From contig CAWJSX010000002.1 of the NCBI GenBank assembly GCA_963845675.1, positions 248,001-312,000 of the forward strand: a DNA stretch of 64,000 nucleotides. The letters run 5' to 3'. The DNA is from CAWJMD01 sp963845675. GTDB taxonomy: Bacteria; Actinomycetota; Actinomycetes; Actinomycetales; CAWJMD01. The position numbers and the translations under genes were made by a program. Position 1 is the stretch's first letter. The number at the start of each line of letters is the position of its first letter. Of the stretch, positions 34,884 to 43,317 are shown in pieces. The notes beneath the pieces were generated by a model. That model searched no databases. It had not been told where the DNA came from and saw only the letters and a program-made list of their open reading frames with translations.

Positions 34884-35055
34884 GTGCCTGACGCTACCTT
34901 CGCGACCCCTGATGTGACGACGTTCTGCCGCCTCGACGAGCTGGGTCTGGTGGTGGTCGGCCAGCACCTCCAACCGGATCGGGCGGTGCTGGCCTGCCGG
35001 GTCGCCGACGACGCGGTCGAGGAGGCGGACCGCTGGTGCCGGCGGGGCGGGGGTG
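34884..35055 (+). pseudogene. 5' fragment of an ISL3-family transposase gene
   Basis: Starting at GTG 34884 the frame reads PDATFATPDVTTFCRLDELG, then VVVGQHLQPDRAVLACRV and ADRWCRR. That is the N-terminal start and first zinc-finger Cys of actinobacterial ISL3 transposases. After about 57 residues the family pattern stops, at roughly 35050, where leftward IS481 sequence takes over. Only about one eighth of a normal 400-residue transposase is present, so it cannot be active. Confidence 0.7.
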
Positions 35056-35059
35056 CTCG

Positions 35060-35286
35060 TCGCGGCGGGTCCGGCGCGGCTGGTGGTGCCGGGCGCTGGA
35101 ACGGTCCGCCATCCCGGGTAAGCCCTCCTCGCGGTAGCGGGCCGCCCACTCGGCCGCGGTCCGCCAGGACACGTCGTACCGTTCGGCTGCTCGCGCCGGT
35201 GGCCAGCCGTGATCGCCAACCAGCTGCGCCAGGCGCAACCGGGCGCGCGGGGTCGAGGCGGCGTTGGAGTGGGTAGCGTGAGCCAT
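35060..35286 (-). pseudogene. 5' fragment of an IS481-family transposase gene
   Basis: ATG 35286 opens MAHATHSNAASTPRARLRLA, with the helix-turn-helix GWPPARAAERYDVSWRTAAE and the typical YREEGLPGMADRSSARHH of IS481 transposases. The family signal ends after about 75 residues. The remaining DDE core (about 250 residues) is absent because ISL3 sequence abuts it head to head. It is a dead remnant at the right edge of the accessory region. Confidence 0.72.
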
Positions 35287-35409
35287 GAAGACCTCCTGGG
35301 TGAAGCGGAACCGTCAGACAGCTCCACTTCACTACGGGAGGTCTTCACCCATCACCAGGCTCACGCCGTGTCGTCACACAACCTCGACCAACGTGCCTGG
35401 GCATCACAG
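35287..35409. mobile_element. terminal region of the IS481-type element
   Basis: This leader runs from the transposase start to a likely end reading (leftward) TGTGATGCCCAGGCACGTTG, starting at 35409 and fitting the TGT start of IS481 ends. Within it, 35286-35304 and 35330-35349 are imperfect inverted repeats (GAAGACCTCC... and ...GGAGGTCTTC) that would fold over the transposase ribosome site. The chromosomal HD-domain gene stop lies at 35404, inside the last bases. Confidence 0.5.
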
Positions 35410-36112
35410 CGAGCGCTCGGGCTGTGGGCGAGCGGGTACGCCGCCTGCGAGCTCCCGCTCGAGGTTGGCCACCGCGGCGGCCGTCCAGCGCTGGCGCGCC
35501 GCCGCCGTCCGGTAGAGCGGTCCGTCGGCGTGTGTGGGGTCGGTGGCCCGCGCCAGCAGCCGCCGCAGCACCGTCCGCCGGCCCCGCCGGAACAGCGGGC
35601 CGGGCAGGTGCCGGTACTCGAGCGCGACACCGGCGACGTAGCGGTCGTAGCGCCCCACTGCGCTCGCCAGCACCGCGAGGTCGGCGTCGCAGAGAGTCGC
35701 GGCGTCCCCATCGCCGTCGGCGGGCACGTGGTCGGCGGTCACCAGCACCAGCTCCGCGACCCGGTCCGCCGCCGCGGCGGGGACGCCCAGCGACGTCAGC
35801 ACCGACCGCGCCAGGTCGGCGCTGTCGCTCTCGTCGCGGCCGGGCCGTCCGGCGTAGACGGCGTCGTGGAACCAGGCCGCCAGCACCAGGTCGGCGGGCG
35901 CCGGGGCGGCGGCCGGCCAGCTCGTCGAGCCGGTCGAGCACCTCGGCGAGGTGCTCGGCGTCGTGGTAGCCGCGGTCCGGCGCCGACCACCGCGCGCGCA
36001 GGGCGGCCACCTGCTCGCGCACCGCCGCGTCCGGAGCCGTGCCGCCGAGCGACCGCACCGCCGCCAGCGCCTCGTCGTCGCGACGGTCCTCGCTCGTCCC
36101 CACGGGGTGCAC
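35404..36112 (-). CDS. HD-domain metal-dependent hydrolase (frame interrupted)
   Basis: The protein has about 235 residues. RGYHDAEHLAEVLDRLDELA gives the first His, LVLAAWFHDAVYAG the HD pair, LVLVTADHVPADGD and ATLCDADLAVLASAV the last His and Asp of the HD metal site. The first His is in a different frame from the rest; the shift is near 35915. Such proteins are often nucleotide phosphohydrolases. GTG 36112 is a reasonable start (GTG 36103 is also possible). Its stop overlaps the predicted IS end, so the insertion may have replaced the original C-terminus. Confidence 0.75.
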
Positions 36113-36227
36113 TGTGCCACTTGTCGACGCCGTGCCGCACGCGACGACGAGGGGGCGGCGCACCGGCCGCCCCCTCGCGCCGTCCCGGGGCCGGCCTCGG
36201 ATCCGGCCCCGGTCCAGCTGCCCTGCG

Positions 36228-37562
36228 TCAGTCCTGCGAGCGGGTGCCCAGGACGACCTGCACGTCGAGCAGCCGGCCACCGCGCACCACGCCGAGGGTG
36301 ACCTCGTCGCCGGGGGCCCGCTCGCGGACCTGCGCGGTGAGCGACTCCGAGCCCTGCACCGGCTCGTCGTCGACGGTGGTGATCACGTCGCCCTGCTGCA
36401 GGCCGGCCTGCTCGGCCGGCGTGCCCGGGGTGACCTGCCGGACCTCGGCGCCCTGGCGGGTGGCGCCGTCGGCCGTCCCGCTGCCGTCGGAGAGCGAGAC
36501 GCCCAGCCAGGCGTGGTCGGCGGTGCCGTCGGCGATCAGCTCGTCCGCGATCCGCTTGGCCTCGTTCACCGGGATCGCGAAGCCCAGGCCGATGCTGCCG
36601 GACTGGCCGCTGCCGGTGGAGGTGCTGGCGATCGACGACGGGATGCCGATGAGCGCGCCGGAGGCGTCGACGAGGGCGCCGCCGGAGTTGCCGGGGTTGA
36701 CCGCGGCGTCGGTCTGGATCGCGTTGGTGACCACGGGCTCGACCGCGGACCGCCCGCCGGAGAACGGGTCGGTCGACTCGCTGCCCGAGGTGGTGACCGG
36801 GCGGTCGGTCGCCGAGACGATGCCGGTGGTGACCGAGTCGCTCAGCCCGAGCGGGTTGCCGACCGCCATCACCGGCTGCCCGGCCGTCACGTCGTCGGAG
36901 TCGCCGAGGGTCGCCGGGACGAGGTCCGCCGGCGGGTCGACGATCTTCAGCACGGCCAGGTCGGTGGCCGGGTCGAGGCCCACGACCTCGATGTCGGTGA
37001 ACACCCGGCCGTCGGACAGCACGATCTGGATCTGCGCGCCGTCCCCGGCGCCGGTGGCGACGTGGTTGTTGGTCAGCACGTGGCCCTCGGTGTCGAGCAC
37101 GACGCCGGAGCCCTGGCCCTCGCCGGCCTGGCCGGCGACCTTGATGCTCACCACGCTCGGCGAGACGGTGTCGGCGACGGCCGCCCAGTCGACGCCGTCG
37201 GTGCTGCTGACGGCCAGCGGGTCGCGGTCCGAGGACGACGACGGGGCCGCGGACGAGGCGGCGGGCGCCTGGTCGCGGTCGATGACCGAGACGGCGGTGG
37301 CGGTGGCCCCGCTGGCCAGCACGGCCGCACCGAGCATCGCGATCGTCATCGCGCCCCAGCCGGGACGGCGACGCGGGCGCGGCGCCTGCTGCGGCGGGCC
37401 CTCCTGGCCGGGCGGCACCGGCGGGGCACCCCAGACGTCCTGGGTGGTGCCGTGCACGCCGGGGGCGGCCTGCTGGTCCGCCGGCGCGCCCCACGACGGG
37501 ACGGGCTGGGTCGTGGGCGCGGGCCAGCCGGACGGGCTGGACGGGGGGAGGGTCTGGGTCAT
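36228..37562 (-). CDS. HtrA/PepD-like S1C serine protease with PDZ domain
   Basis: The 444-residue protein has a Pro-rich cytosolic start, one transmembrane helix (GAMTIAMLGAAVLASGATAT, about residue 70-90), then a trypsin-like domain. The triad is LTNNHVATG (His), DPATDLAVLK (Asp) and NPGNSGGALVD (Ser). The C-terminal PDZ domain includes GTPAEQAGLQQGDVITTVDD. Such proteases degrade or re-fold misfolded envelope proteins. It lies downstream of a response regulator and sensor kinase on the same strand, as pepD does after mprAB in Mycobacterium. ATG 37562 has another ATG nine bases upstream. Confidence 0.92.
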   Translation of the reverse strand: MTQTLPPSSPSGWPAPTTQPVPSWGAPADQQAAPGVHGTTQDVWGAPPVPPGQEGPPQQAPRPRRRPGWGAMTIAMLGAAVLASGATATAVSVIDRDQAPAASSAAPSSSSDRDPLAVSSTDGVDWAAVADTVSPSVVSIKVAGQAGEGQGSGVVLDTEGHVLTNNHVATGAGDGAQIQIVLSDGRVFTDIEVVGLDPATDLAVLKIVDPPADLVPATLGDSDDVTAGQPVMAVGNPLGLSDSVTTGIVSATDRPVTTSGSESTDPFSGGRSAVEPVVTNAIQTDAAVNPGNSGGALVDASGALIGIPSSIASTSTGSGQSGSIGLGFAIPVNEAKRIADELIADGTADHAWLGVSLSDGSGTADGATRQGAEVRQVTPGTPAEQAGLQQGDVITTVDDEPVQGSESLTAQVRERAPGDEVTLGVVRGGRLLDVQVVLGTRSQD

Positions 37563-37698
37563 CGCGATCATCGCCTTCGCTGTGCTGCGCTCCGCTGAGC
37601 GGCCGACCGGTGGGGCCGGCGACAGCACCCAGTCAAGGACAGCCACCTGCGACGGTCCTGGAGCCGGCCTGGGAGGTCCCTGGGAGCCTGCGGCCGCC

Positions 37699-39204
37699 TC
37701 AGGAGGCGGGCAGGACGACCTCGAAGGTCGCGCCGCCGCCGGGCGTGGGGCGCACCGCGGCGCTCCCGCCGTGGGCCTGCACGATGGCGTCGACGATCGC
37801 CAGGCCGAGGCCGGACCCGCCGCTGGAGCGGGTGCGGGAGGCGTCCGCGCGGTAGAACCGCTCGAAGATCTTCTCCGCCAGCTCCGCCGGCACGCCGGCC
37901 CCGTGGTCCACCACCTGCAGCACGGCGCGGCCGTCGCGCCGGCCCACCCCGAGCTCGACCGGGCTCCCGGCGGGGGTGTGGCGCAGGGCGTTGCCGAGCA
38001 GGTTGGTCACCACCTGGCGCAGCCGCGCCTCGTCGCCCGTCACCGGGGCCGGCGAGGGCCGCTCGGCGCCGTCGAGGCCGGTCGAGCCGGACCGCCCGGT
38101 CGGGCGCGAGCGCGGGCTGTCGTGCACGGCGTCTCCCGCGAGGACGAGCAGGTCGACCGGCTGCAGCCGCAGCGGCCGCTGCTCGTCGAGGCGGGCCAGC
38201 ACGAGCAGGTCCTCGACCAGCCCGCCCATCCGGGTCGACTCGTCCTCGATCCGGCGGAAGGTGCTGGTGACCTCCTCGGGCTCGCGGACGGCGCCCATCC
38301 GGTACAGCTCGGCGAAGCCGCGCAGGGTGGCCAGCGGGGTGCGCAGCTCGTGGCTGGCGTCGCCGATGAACCGGCGCATCCGCTGCTCGGACGCCTCGCG
38401 CGCGGCCAGCGTGGTCTCGATCCGGTCCAGCATCGCGTTGACGGCGCCCCCGAGCCGTCCGACCTCGGTGCCCGGCGCGCGGACGTCGACCCGGCGCGAG
38501 GTGTCGCCGCCGCCGAACGCGGTGGCCACCGACTCCACCTCGCGCAGCGGGCGGAACGCCCGCCCGACGAGGAACCAGCCGGTGAGGACGAGCAGGGCGA
38601 TCAGCCCGGCGCCGAGCACGACGAACCGCAGCGCCACGCCCGCGCAGGGTGTCCTGCACGTCGTCCAGCGGCAGCGCCACCACGGCGGCGCCCCGCCGGC
38701 TGCCTCGCCGAGTCGACCACCGGCACCGCGACCATCCGCCACGACGTCCCGTCGCTGCCGCCCACCGTCGAGTACTCGTCGCGCGGCCGCCTTGGCCTGC
38801 TCGTAGCTGAGGTCGGGCAGGTCCGGGAGGGCTCCGGCCCGGCCGTCGTAGAGCGGGTCGCTGTCGGCCATCGCGGGCTCGTCGAAGAAGACCTGGACCA
38901 CGAACCGGCTGGGGAGCGGGTCGTCCCCGATCGGACCGCGCCCGCCGGACTGGAGCTGGTCGACGAGCTGCTCCAGCGACCGGGGCTCCTGCACCACCGC
39001 CCGGAGCTGGGCGTCGACCTGCTTGATCAGCTGGCCGCGCAGGTTCGTGACCGTGAGGACACCGACCGCCACCAGGGCGACCGTCAGCAGCGCCGCCACG
39101 ACGGCGAGCAGCCGCGCTCGCAGCGAGAGCCCCTGCGTCAGAGACGGTGTCGTCGGAACCGCCGGGGCGGCTGACGGGGACGCAGGGGTGGCGCCGGTGG
39201 TCAC
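37699..39204 (-). CDS. HAMP-type membrane sensor histidine kinase (frame interrupted)
   Basis: The kinase has about 500 residues: N-terminal helix LRARLLAVVAALLTVALVAV, an extracytoplasmic sensor region, second helix FVVLGAGLIALLVLTGWFLV, HAMP domain, then the H-box FIGDASHELRTPLATLRGF. The ATP-binding boxes are TNLLGNALRHTP (N), VVDHGAGVP (G1) and SSGGSGLGLAIVDAIV (G2). Shifts between about 38640 and 38790 disturb only the sensor part. GTG 39204 overlaps the stop of the response regulator (GTGA). The layout is typical of PhoR/MprB-type kinases; the signal is unknown. Confidence 0.9.
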   Translation of the reverse strand: MTTGATPASPSAAPAVPTTPSLTQGLSLRARLLAVVAALLTVALVAVGVLTVTNLRGQLIKQVDAQLRAVVQEPRSLEQLVDQLQSGGRGPIGDDPLPSRFVVQVFFDEPAMADSDPLYDGRAGALPDLPDLSYEQAKAAARRVLDGGRQRRDVVADGRGAGGRLGEAAGGAPPWWRCRWTTCRTPCAGVALRFVVLGAGLIALLVLTGWFLVGRAFRPLREVESVATAFGGGDTSRRVDVRAPGTEVGRLGGAVNAMLDRIETTLAAREASEQRMRRFIGDASHELRTPLATLRGFAELYRMGAVREPEEVTSTFRRIEDESTRMGGLVEDLLVLARLDEQRPLRLQPVDLLVLAGDAVHDSPRSRPTGRSGSTGLDGAERPSPAPVTGDEARLRQVVTNLLGNALRHTPAGSPVELGVGRRDGRAVLQVVDHGAGVPAELAEKIFERFYRADASRTRSSGGSGLGLAIVDAIVQAHGGSAAVRPTPGGGATFEVVLPAS

Positions 39205-39936
39205 GCGCTCTCGCGCGGCAGCTTGAGGACGTAGCCGACACCGCGCCGGGTGTGGATCAGCGGCGGCCAGTCGTCGGCCGCCGACGCCCTCCGGCGTGCT
39301 GTCGACCTTGCGCCGCAGGTAGGAGATGTAGGACTCGACGATGCCGGCCTCGCCGTTGAAGTCGTAGTTCCACACGTGGTCGAGGATCTGCGGCTTGGAC
39401 AGCACCCGGTTCGGGTTGAGCATCAGGTAGCGCAGCAGCTTGAACTCGGTGGGGGACAGGTCGATGTCGCGGCCGCCGCGACGCACCTCGCGCGAGTCCT
39501 CGTCGAGCTCGAGGTCGTGGAAGACCAGCCGGCCCTCGGCGGCCTCGGCGCCCGCGCCGGTGCGCCGCAGGATCGCCCGGATCCTCGCCACGACCTCCTC
39601 CAGGCTGAACGGCTTGGTGACGTAGTCGTCCCCGCCGACGGTCAGGCCGGTCACGCGGTCGGCGACGTCGTCCTTGGCGGTGAGGAACAGCACCGGGGTG
39701 TCGCGGCCGCGCTCGCGCAGCCGGCGGGTGACGGCGAAACCGTCGAGGCCGGGCATCATCACGTCGAGCACGAGCAGGTCGGGCCGGACCTTCTCGGCGA
39801 CGGCGAGGGCCTGCTGGCCGTCCGGTGCGGTGTGCACCTCGAAGCCGGCGAACCGCAGCGAGGTCGACAGCAGCTCGCGGATGTTGGGCTCGTCGTCGAC
39901 GACGAGCAGGCGCGCCTCGGGGGTGGACCGCTTCAT
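39201..39936 (-). CDS. OmpR-family response regulator, PhoP/MprA-like (frame interrupted near end)
   Basis: The regulator has about 245 residues. The receiver has Asp14/Asp15, phosphorylated Asp58 in LVLDVMMPGLDGF, Thr86 and Lys108 in DDYVTKPFSLEEVVARI. The winged-helix effector reads LSPTEFKLLRYLMLNPNRVL and VVESYISYLRRK-like text (here IVESYISYLRRKVDS). A shift near 39285 separates the last strand, HTRRGVGYVLKLPRESA, which ends at 39201. Sequence in this family is closest by eye to mycobacterial PhoP. It should control the envelope-stress genes downstream with its cognate kinase. Confidence 0.92.
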
Positions 39937-39994
39937 GGCGCCATCATCGACCCCGAACCTGGGAGTTCGCTGGACGCCGGCTGGAGGCCGCCCG

Positions 39995-42446
39995 TCAGGA
40001 GCGCGGGCGCGAGGCCAGCCAGGTGGCCACCTGGGCGGCCGGCATCGGGCGTCCGAGCAGGTAGCCCTGGACGATGTCGCAGCCCGCGTCGGTGAGCGAG
40101 CGCAGCGTGGCGTGGTCCTCGACGCCCTCCGCGACGACCTCGAGGCCGAGGTCGTGGGACAGCTCGATGATCGACTTCACGATCTTGCCGGCGCCGGCGT
40201 CGGCGCCCATCCCGATGATGAACGACTTGTCGATCTTCACCTCGTGGATGGGCAGGTGCCGCAGGTACGCCAGCGAGGAGTACCCGGTGCCGAAGTCGTC
40301 GACCGACAGCCGCACGCCCTTGTCGCGCAGCGCGTACATCGGTCGCAGCGACTCGCCCTGGTAGTTCATCACCGAGTCCTCGGTGAGCTCGAGCGTGAGC
40401 CGCTCGGGCGCGATGCCGACCTCCTGGAGCAGCCGGCCGACCTGGTCGGGCAGGCCGGGCTCGAGCAGCAGCCGGGTGGGCAGGTTCACCGACACCGCGA
40501 ACGCGTCGGCGCCGGACCAGCGCGCGCACTGCTCGAGGGCCTTGCGCAGCGCCAGGACGGTGAGCTCGCCGACCTGACCGGTGTGGTCGGCGAGCGGGAC
40601 GAACTCCGCGGGCGAGATCGGGCCGCGCTCGGGGTGGGTCCAGCGGGCGAGCGCCTCGAAGCCGGTGATCTTCCCGTCGCGCAGCCGCAGCTGGGGCTGG
40701 AAGTCGACGCTGATCTGCTCGTCGTCGATCGCGCGCCGCAGGTCGCCGACCAGGGTCAGGCGGTCGAGGCTGGTGCGGTCGCGCTGCGGCTCGTACCAGG
40801 AGTGCCCGGACATCGAGCGCTTCGCCTCGTACATGGCGACGTCGGCGTGCCGCAGCACCGTGGCGGCGTCGTTGCCCGCCGAGAACACGCCGGCGAGCCC
40901 GATCGAGGCGGAGACGTCGACGAAGGTGCCGTTGAGGTCGAACGGCACCACCAGCGAGGACGAGATCGAGGTGGCCACGCGCTCGACGTCCTCGCGCCCG
41001 CGCACCGACGGCGAGCAGGACGGCGAACTCGTCGCCGCCGAGCCGGGCGACGCAGGCTGTCCTCCGGGGTGATCTCCGCGAGCCGGCGGGCCACCTGGAC
41101 CAGCAGGATGTCGCCGACCGGGTGCCCGAGGGTGTCGTTGATCTCCTTGAACCGGTCCAGGTCGAGCAGCATGACGGCGGCCACGCAGTCGTCGTCGGTG
41201 GCCTCCAGGCCGTTGAGCACCCGGGTGAGCGCGACGCTGAACGCGAGCCGGTTCGGCAGCTGGGTCAGGTCGTCGTGGTGCGAGTCGTGCCGCAGCCGGG
41301 CGACCAGGTCGTTGTTCTGCCAGACCACGGCCGCGTGCGTGACCAGGGTCTGCAGCAGGTCGAGGTCGTCGACCGAGAAGGTCGACAGCGACGAGCCCTG
41401 GCGGTCGTGCGCCACGAGCAGGGCGGTCTTGCGGTCGTCGACCTCCACCGGGAGCACGACGGCGTCGCGCCAGCCGTTGGCCGCCAGCCAGGCCCGCTCC
41501 TCGAGGTCGCGCGTGCTGGTGCGCACGACGCACGGCCGCACGCCCGCCGGCGGCAGCCGGTCGATCGTGGTGGGGTCGTCGATGGACCACAGCTCCGCAC
41601 CGGCGGCGTTGACGATGGTGGCCGCCTCGGTGGTCAGGGTGGTGACCAGCAGGTCCTGGCTCTGCGCCTGGCCCATCGTGCGCGCAGCGCGCAGCACCTC
41701 GCCGAGGTCGGCGTGCTGGCGCATCAGCTTGGCGTACGCCCGGAAGCTCAGCACGACCGCGGTCGAGACGATGGCCAGGAGCAGCAGACCCTCGACCTGG
41801 TCCTCGAGCGCCTGGAGCGCCAGCGCGCCGATGGTGGCGCTGAGCAGGCCGGACATCAGCACCGAGGCCGCCATCACGGCGGCGTCGGCGAGCGGCGGAC
41901 GCCGCTGCAGCACGGTGATCGCGGCGATCACGGCGGAGACGCCGGCGACGTCGACGGCCAGGACGATGGCGACGGCGGTCACCCAGGTCGAGGGCACGGC
42001 GTCCACAGGTCGGTGACGACGCCGTACAGGAAGTAGGCGACCCCGATCTCCAGCGTGTACAGCGACAGGTTGAAGAAGGTCTTGTCGACCGGCTGCTGCC
42101 GCACGTAGAGGACGACGGCGGCGCTCATCAGCCGGGCGACCAGCAGCCACTCGAGGTCCATCGTGAACAGGCCGATGACCAGCGGCAGGTCGCTGAGCGA
42201 CACCGACAGCGCCTGCTGGCGCACCTCGACGTGGAACTTCGCCGACTCGGTGACCGCGAACAGCACGGCCAGGACCACGAACATCAGCGCCGGCGGCATC
42301 TCGACGAGGTGCCGGATCTCGTCCGGAGCACCGATCGCGGCCAGGGCCCCCACGGCAGCAAGCAGCGCGGACAGGGCGATCAGGTGCCACTGTCCGCGCG
42401 ACAGGGCCGTAGCCGCTGTGCTGGGCACTTGTCCAGTGTGGGGCAT
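39995..42446 (-). CDS. membrane GAF-GGDEF-EAL cyclic-di-GMP protein (frame interrupted)
   Basis: The protein has about 815 residues: an N-terminal domain with about eight helices (WHLIALSALLAAVGALAAIG to GLLLLAIVSTAVVLSFRAYA), a GAF-like region (LWSIDDPTTIDRLPPAGVRP), GGDEF and EAL. The RLGGDEFAVLLA motif is present but shifted, with breaks near 41055 and 41005; another break lies near 42000. EAL-domain motifs are GFEALARWTHP, VNLPTRLLLEPGLPD, LELTEDSVMN, SVDDFGTGYSSLAYL and VKIDKSFI, all intact. It may make or degrade cyclic di-GMP; both halves look catalytically competent. ATG 42446 is the chosen start. Confidence 0.88.
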
Positions 42447-42549
42447 GGCCGTGCTCACCGGGGCCTTGTGCAGGGAACTCCCACCGTTCGGCCCAAGTGT
42501 CACAGCAGTTGCAGTTGTCTCAGGAGCCCCACGGGCCCCAGATGGCGGT

Positions 42550-43198
42550 TCAGCTGAGCGAAGCGCCGAGAGGGACGCGCCCGAGAGCGAGGCGCCCGAG
42601 AGCGACGCACCGGAGAGCGACGCGCCGGACAGCGAGGCGCCGGAGAGCGAGGCGCCGGAGAGCGACGCGCCGGACAGCGAGGCGCCGGAGAGCGAGGCGC
42701 CGGACAGGGACGCGCCGGACAGCGAGGCGCCGGACAGCGAGGCGCCGGAGAGCGGAGCGCGCCGGACAGGGACGCGCCGGACAGCGAGGCGCCGGACAGG
42801 GACGCGCCGGACAGCGAGGCGCCGGAGAGCGAGGCGCCGGACAGCGAGGCGCCGGACAGCGAGGCGCCCGGACAGGGACGCGCCGGACAGCGAGGCGCCG
42901 GACAGGGACGCGCCGGAGAGCGAGGCACCGGACAGCGAGGCGCCGGACAGGGACGCGCCGGACAGGGAGGCGCCGGACGAGCGGACGCGCCGGACAGCGA
43001 GGCGCCGGACAGCGACGCGCCGGACAGGGACGCGCCGTTCTTCGACAGGGAGGCGCCGGCCAGGTCGGCGCCCGAGAGGGACGCCCCGGACAGGGAGGCT
43101 CCCGACAGGGAGGCGCCGGCGAGCACGGCACCGGTGGCGAGGGCGAGGGCAGAGGTGGCGACCGCGAGGGTACGGACGCGCGCGTGGAAGAGTGACAT
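42550..43198 (-). CDS. exported ASLSG pentapeptide-repeat protein (frame interrupted)
   Basis: The product has about 215 residues. A signal-like N-terminus HARVRTLAVATSALALATGA is followed by some 35 to 38 copies of ASLSG (with rare ADLAG and SKNG variants). This fits the A(D/N/S)Lxx pentapeptide rule for a right-handed beta-helix. The 15-base DNA repeats explain several frame shifts (near 43000, 42870, 42760), as expected for polymerase or assembly slippage. The end GASLS-stop is recovered at 42550. It may form a surface or wall-associated rod. ATG 43198 follows TCGGAGGAACCCCG. Confidence 0.75.
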
Positions 43199-43317
43199 CG
43201 GGGTTCCTCCGAGGGGGTGAGGGGCCCAGTTGGGTCGTCACAGTGTGGCAGCGTTTTGCCCCCGTGCACTCCTACCGATGCATCAAACCTGCGCGCGGAC
43301 GGGGGACCCAAAACGTA

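Noticed and set aside
35350..35420. Chimeric join of two genomes at 35.4 kb
   Set aside because: Composition and gene families on both sides fit one actinobacterium, and an IS end explains the discontinuity; it cannot be fully excluded without reads.
35209..39174. 1321-residue rightward frame across HD, protease and kinase genes
   Set aside because: Antisense of three recognisable leftward genes; low-complexity composition and no domain of its own.
41000..41060. Apparent loss of the GGDEF motif in the GGDEF-EAL protein
   Set aside because: The nucleotide sequence still encodes RLGGDEFAVLLA; it is only displaced by two nearby shifts.
42550..43130. Repeats resembling a CRISPR array or satellite
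   Set aside because: The 15-base unit is contiguous, with no unique spacers, and translates to ASLSG; it is a coding repeat.
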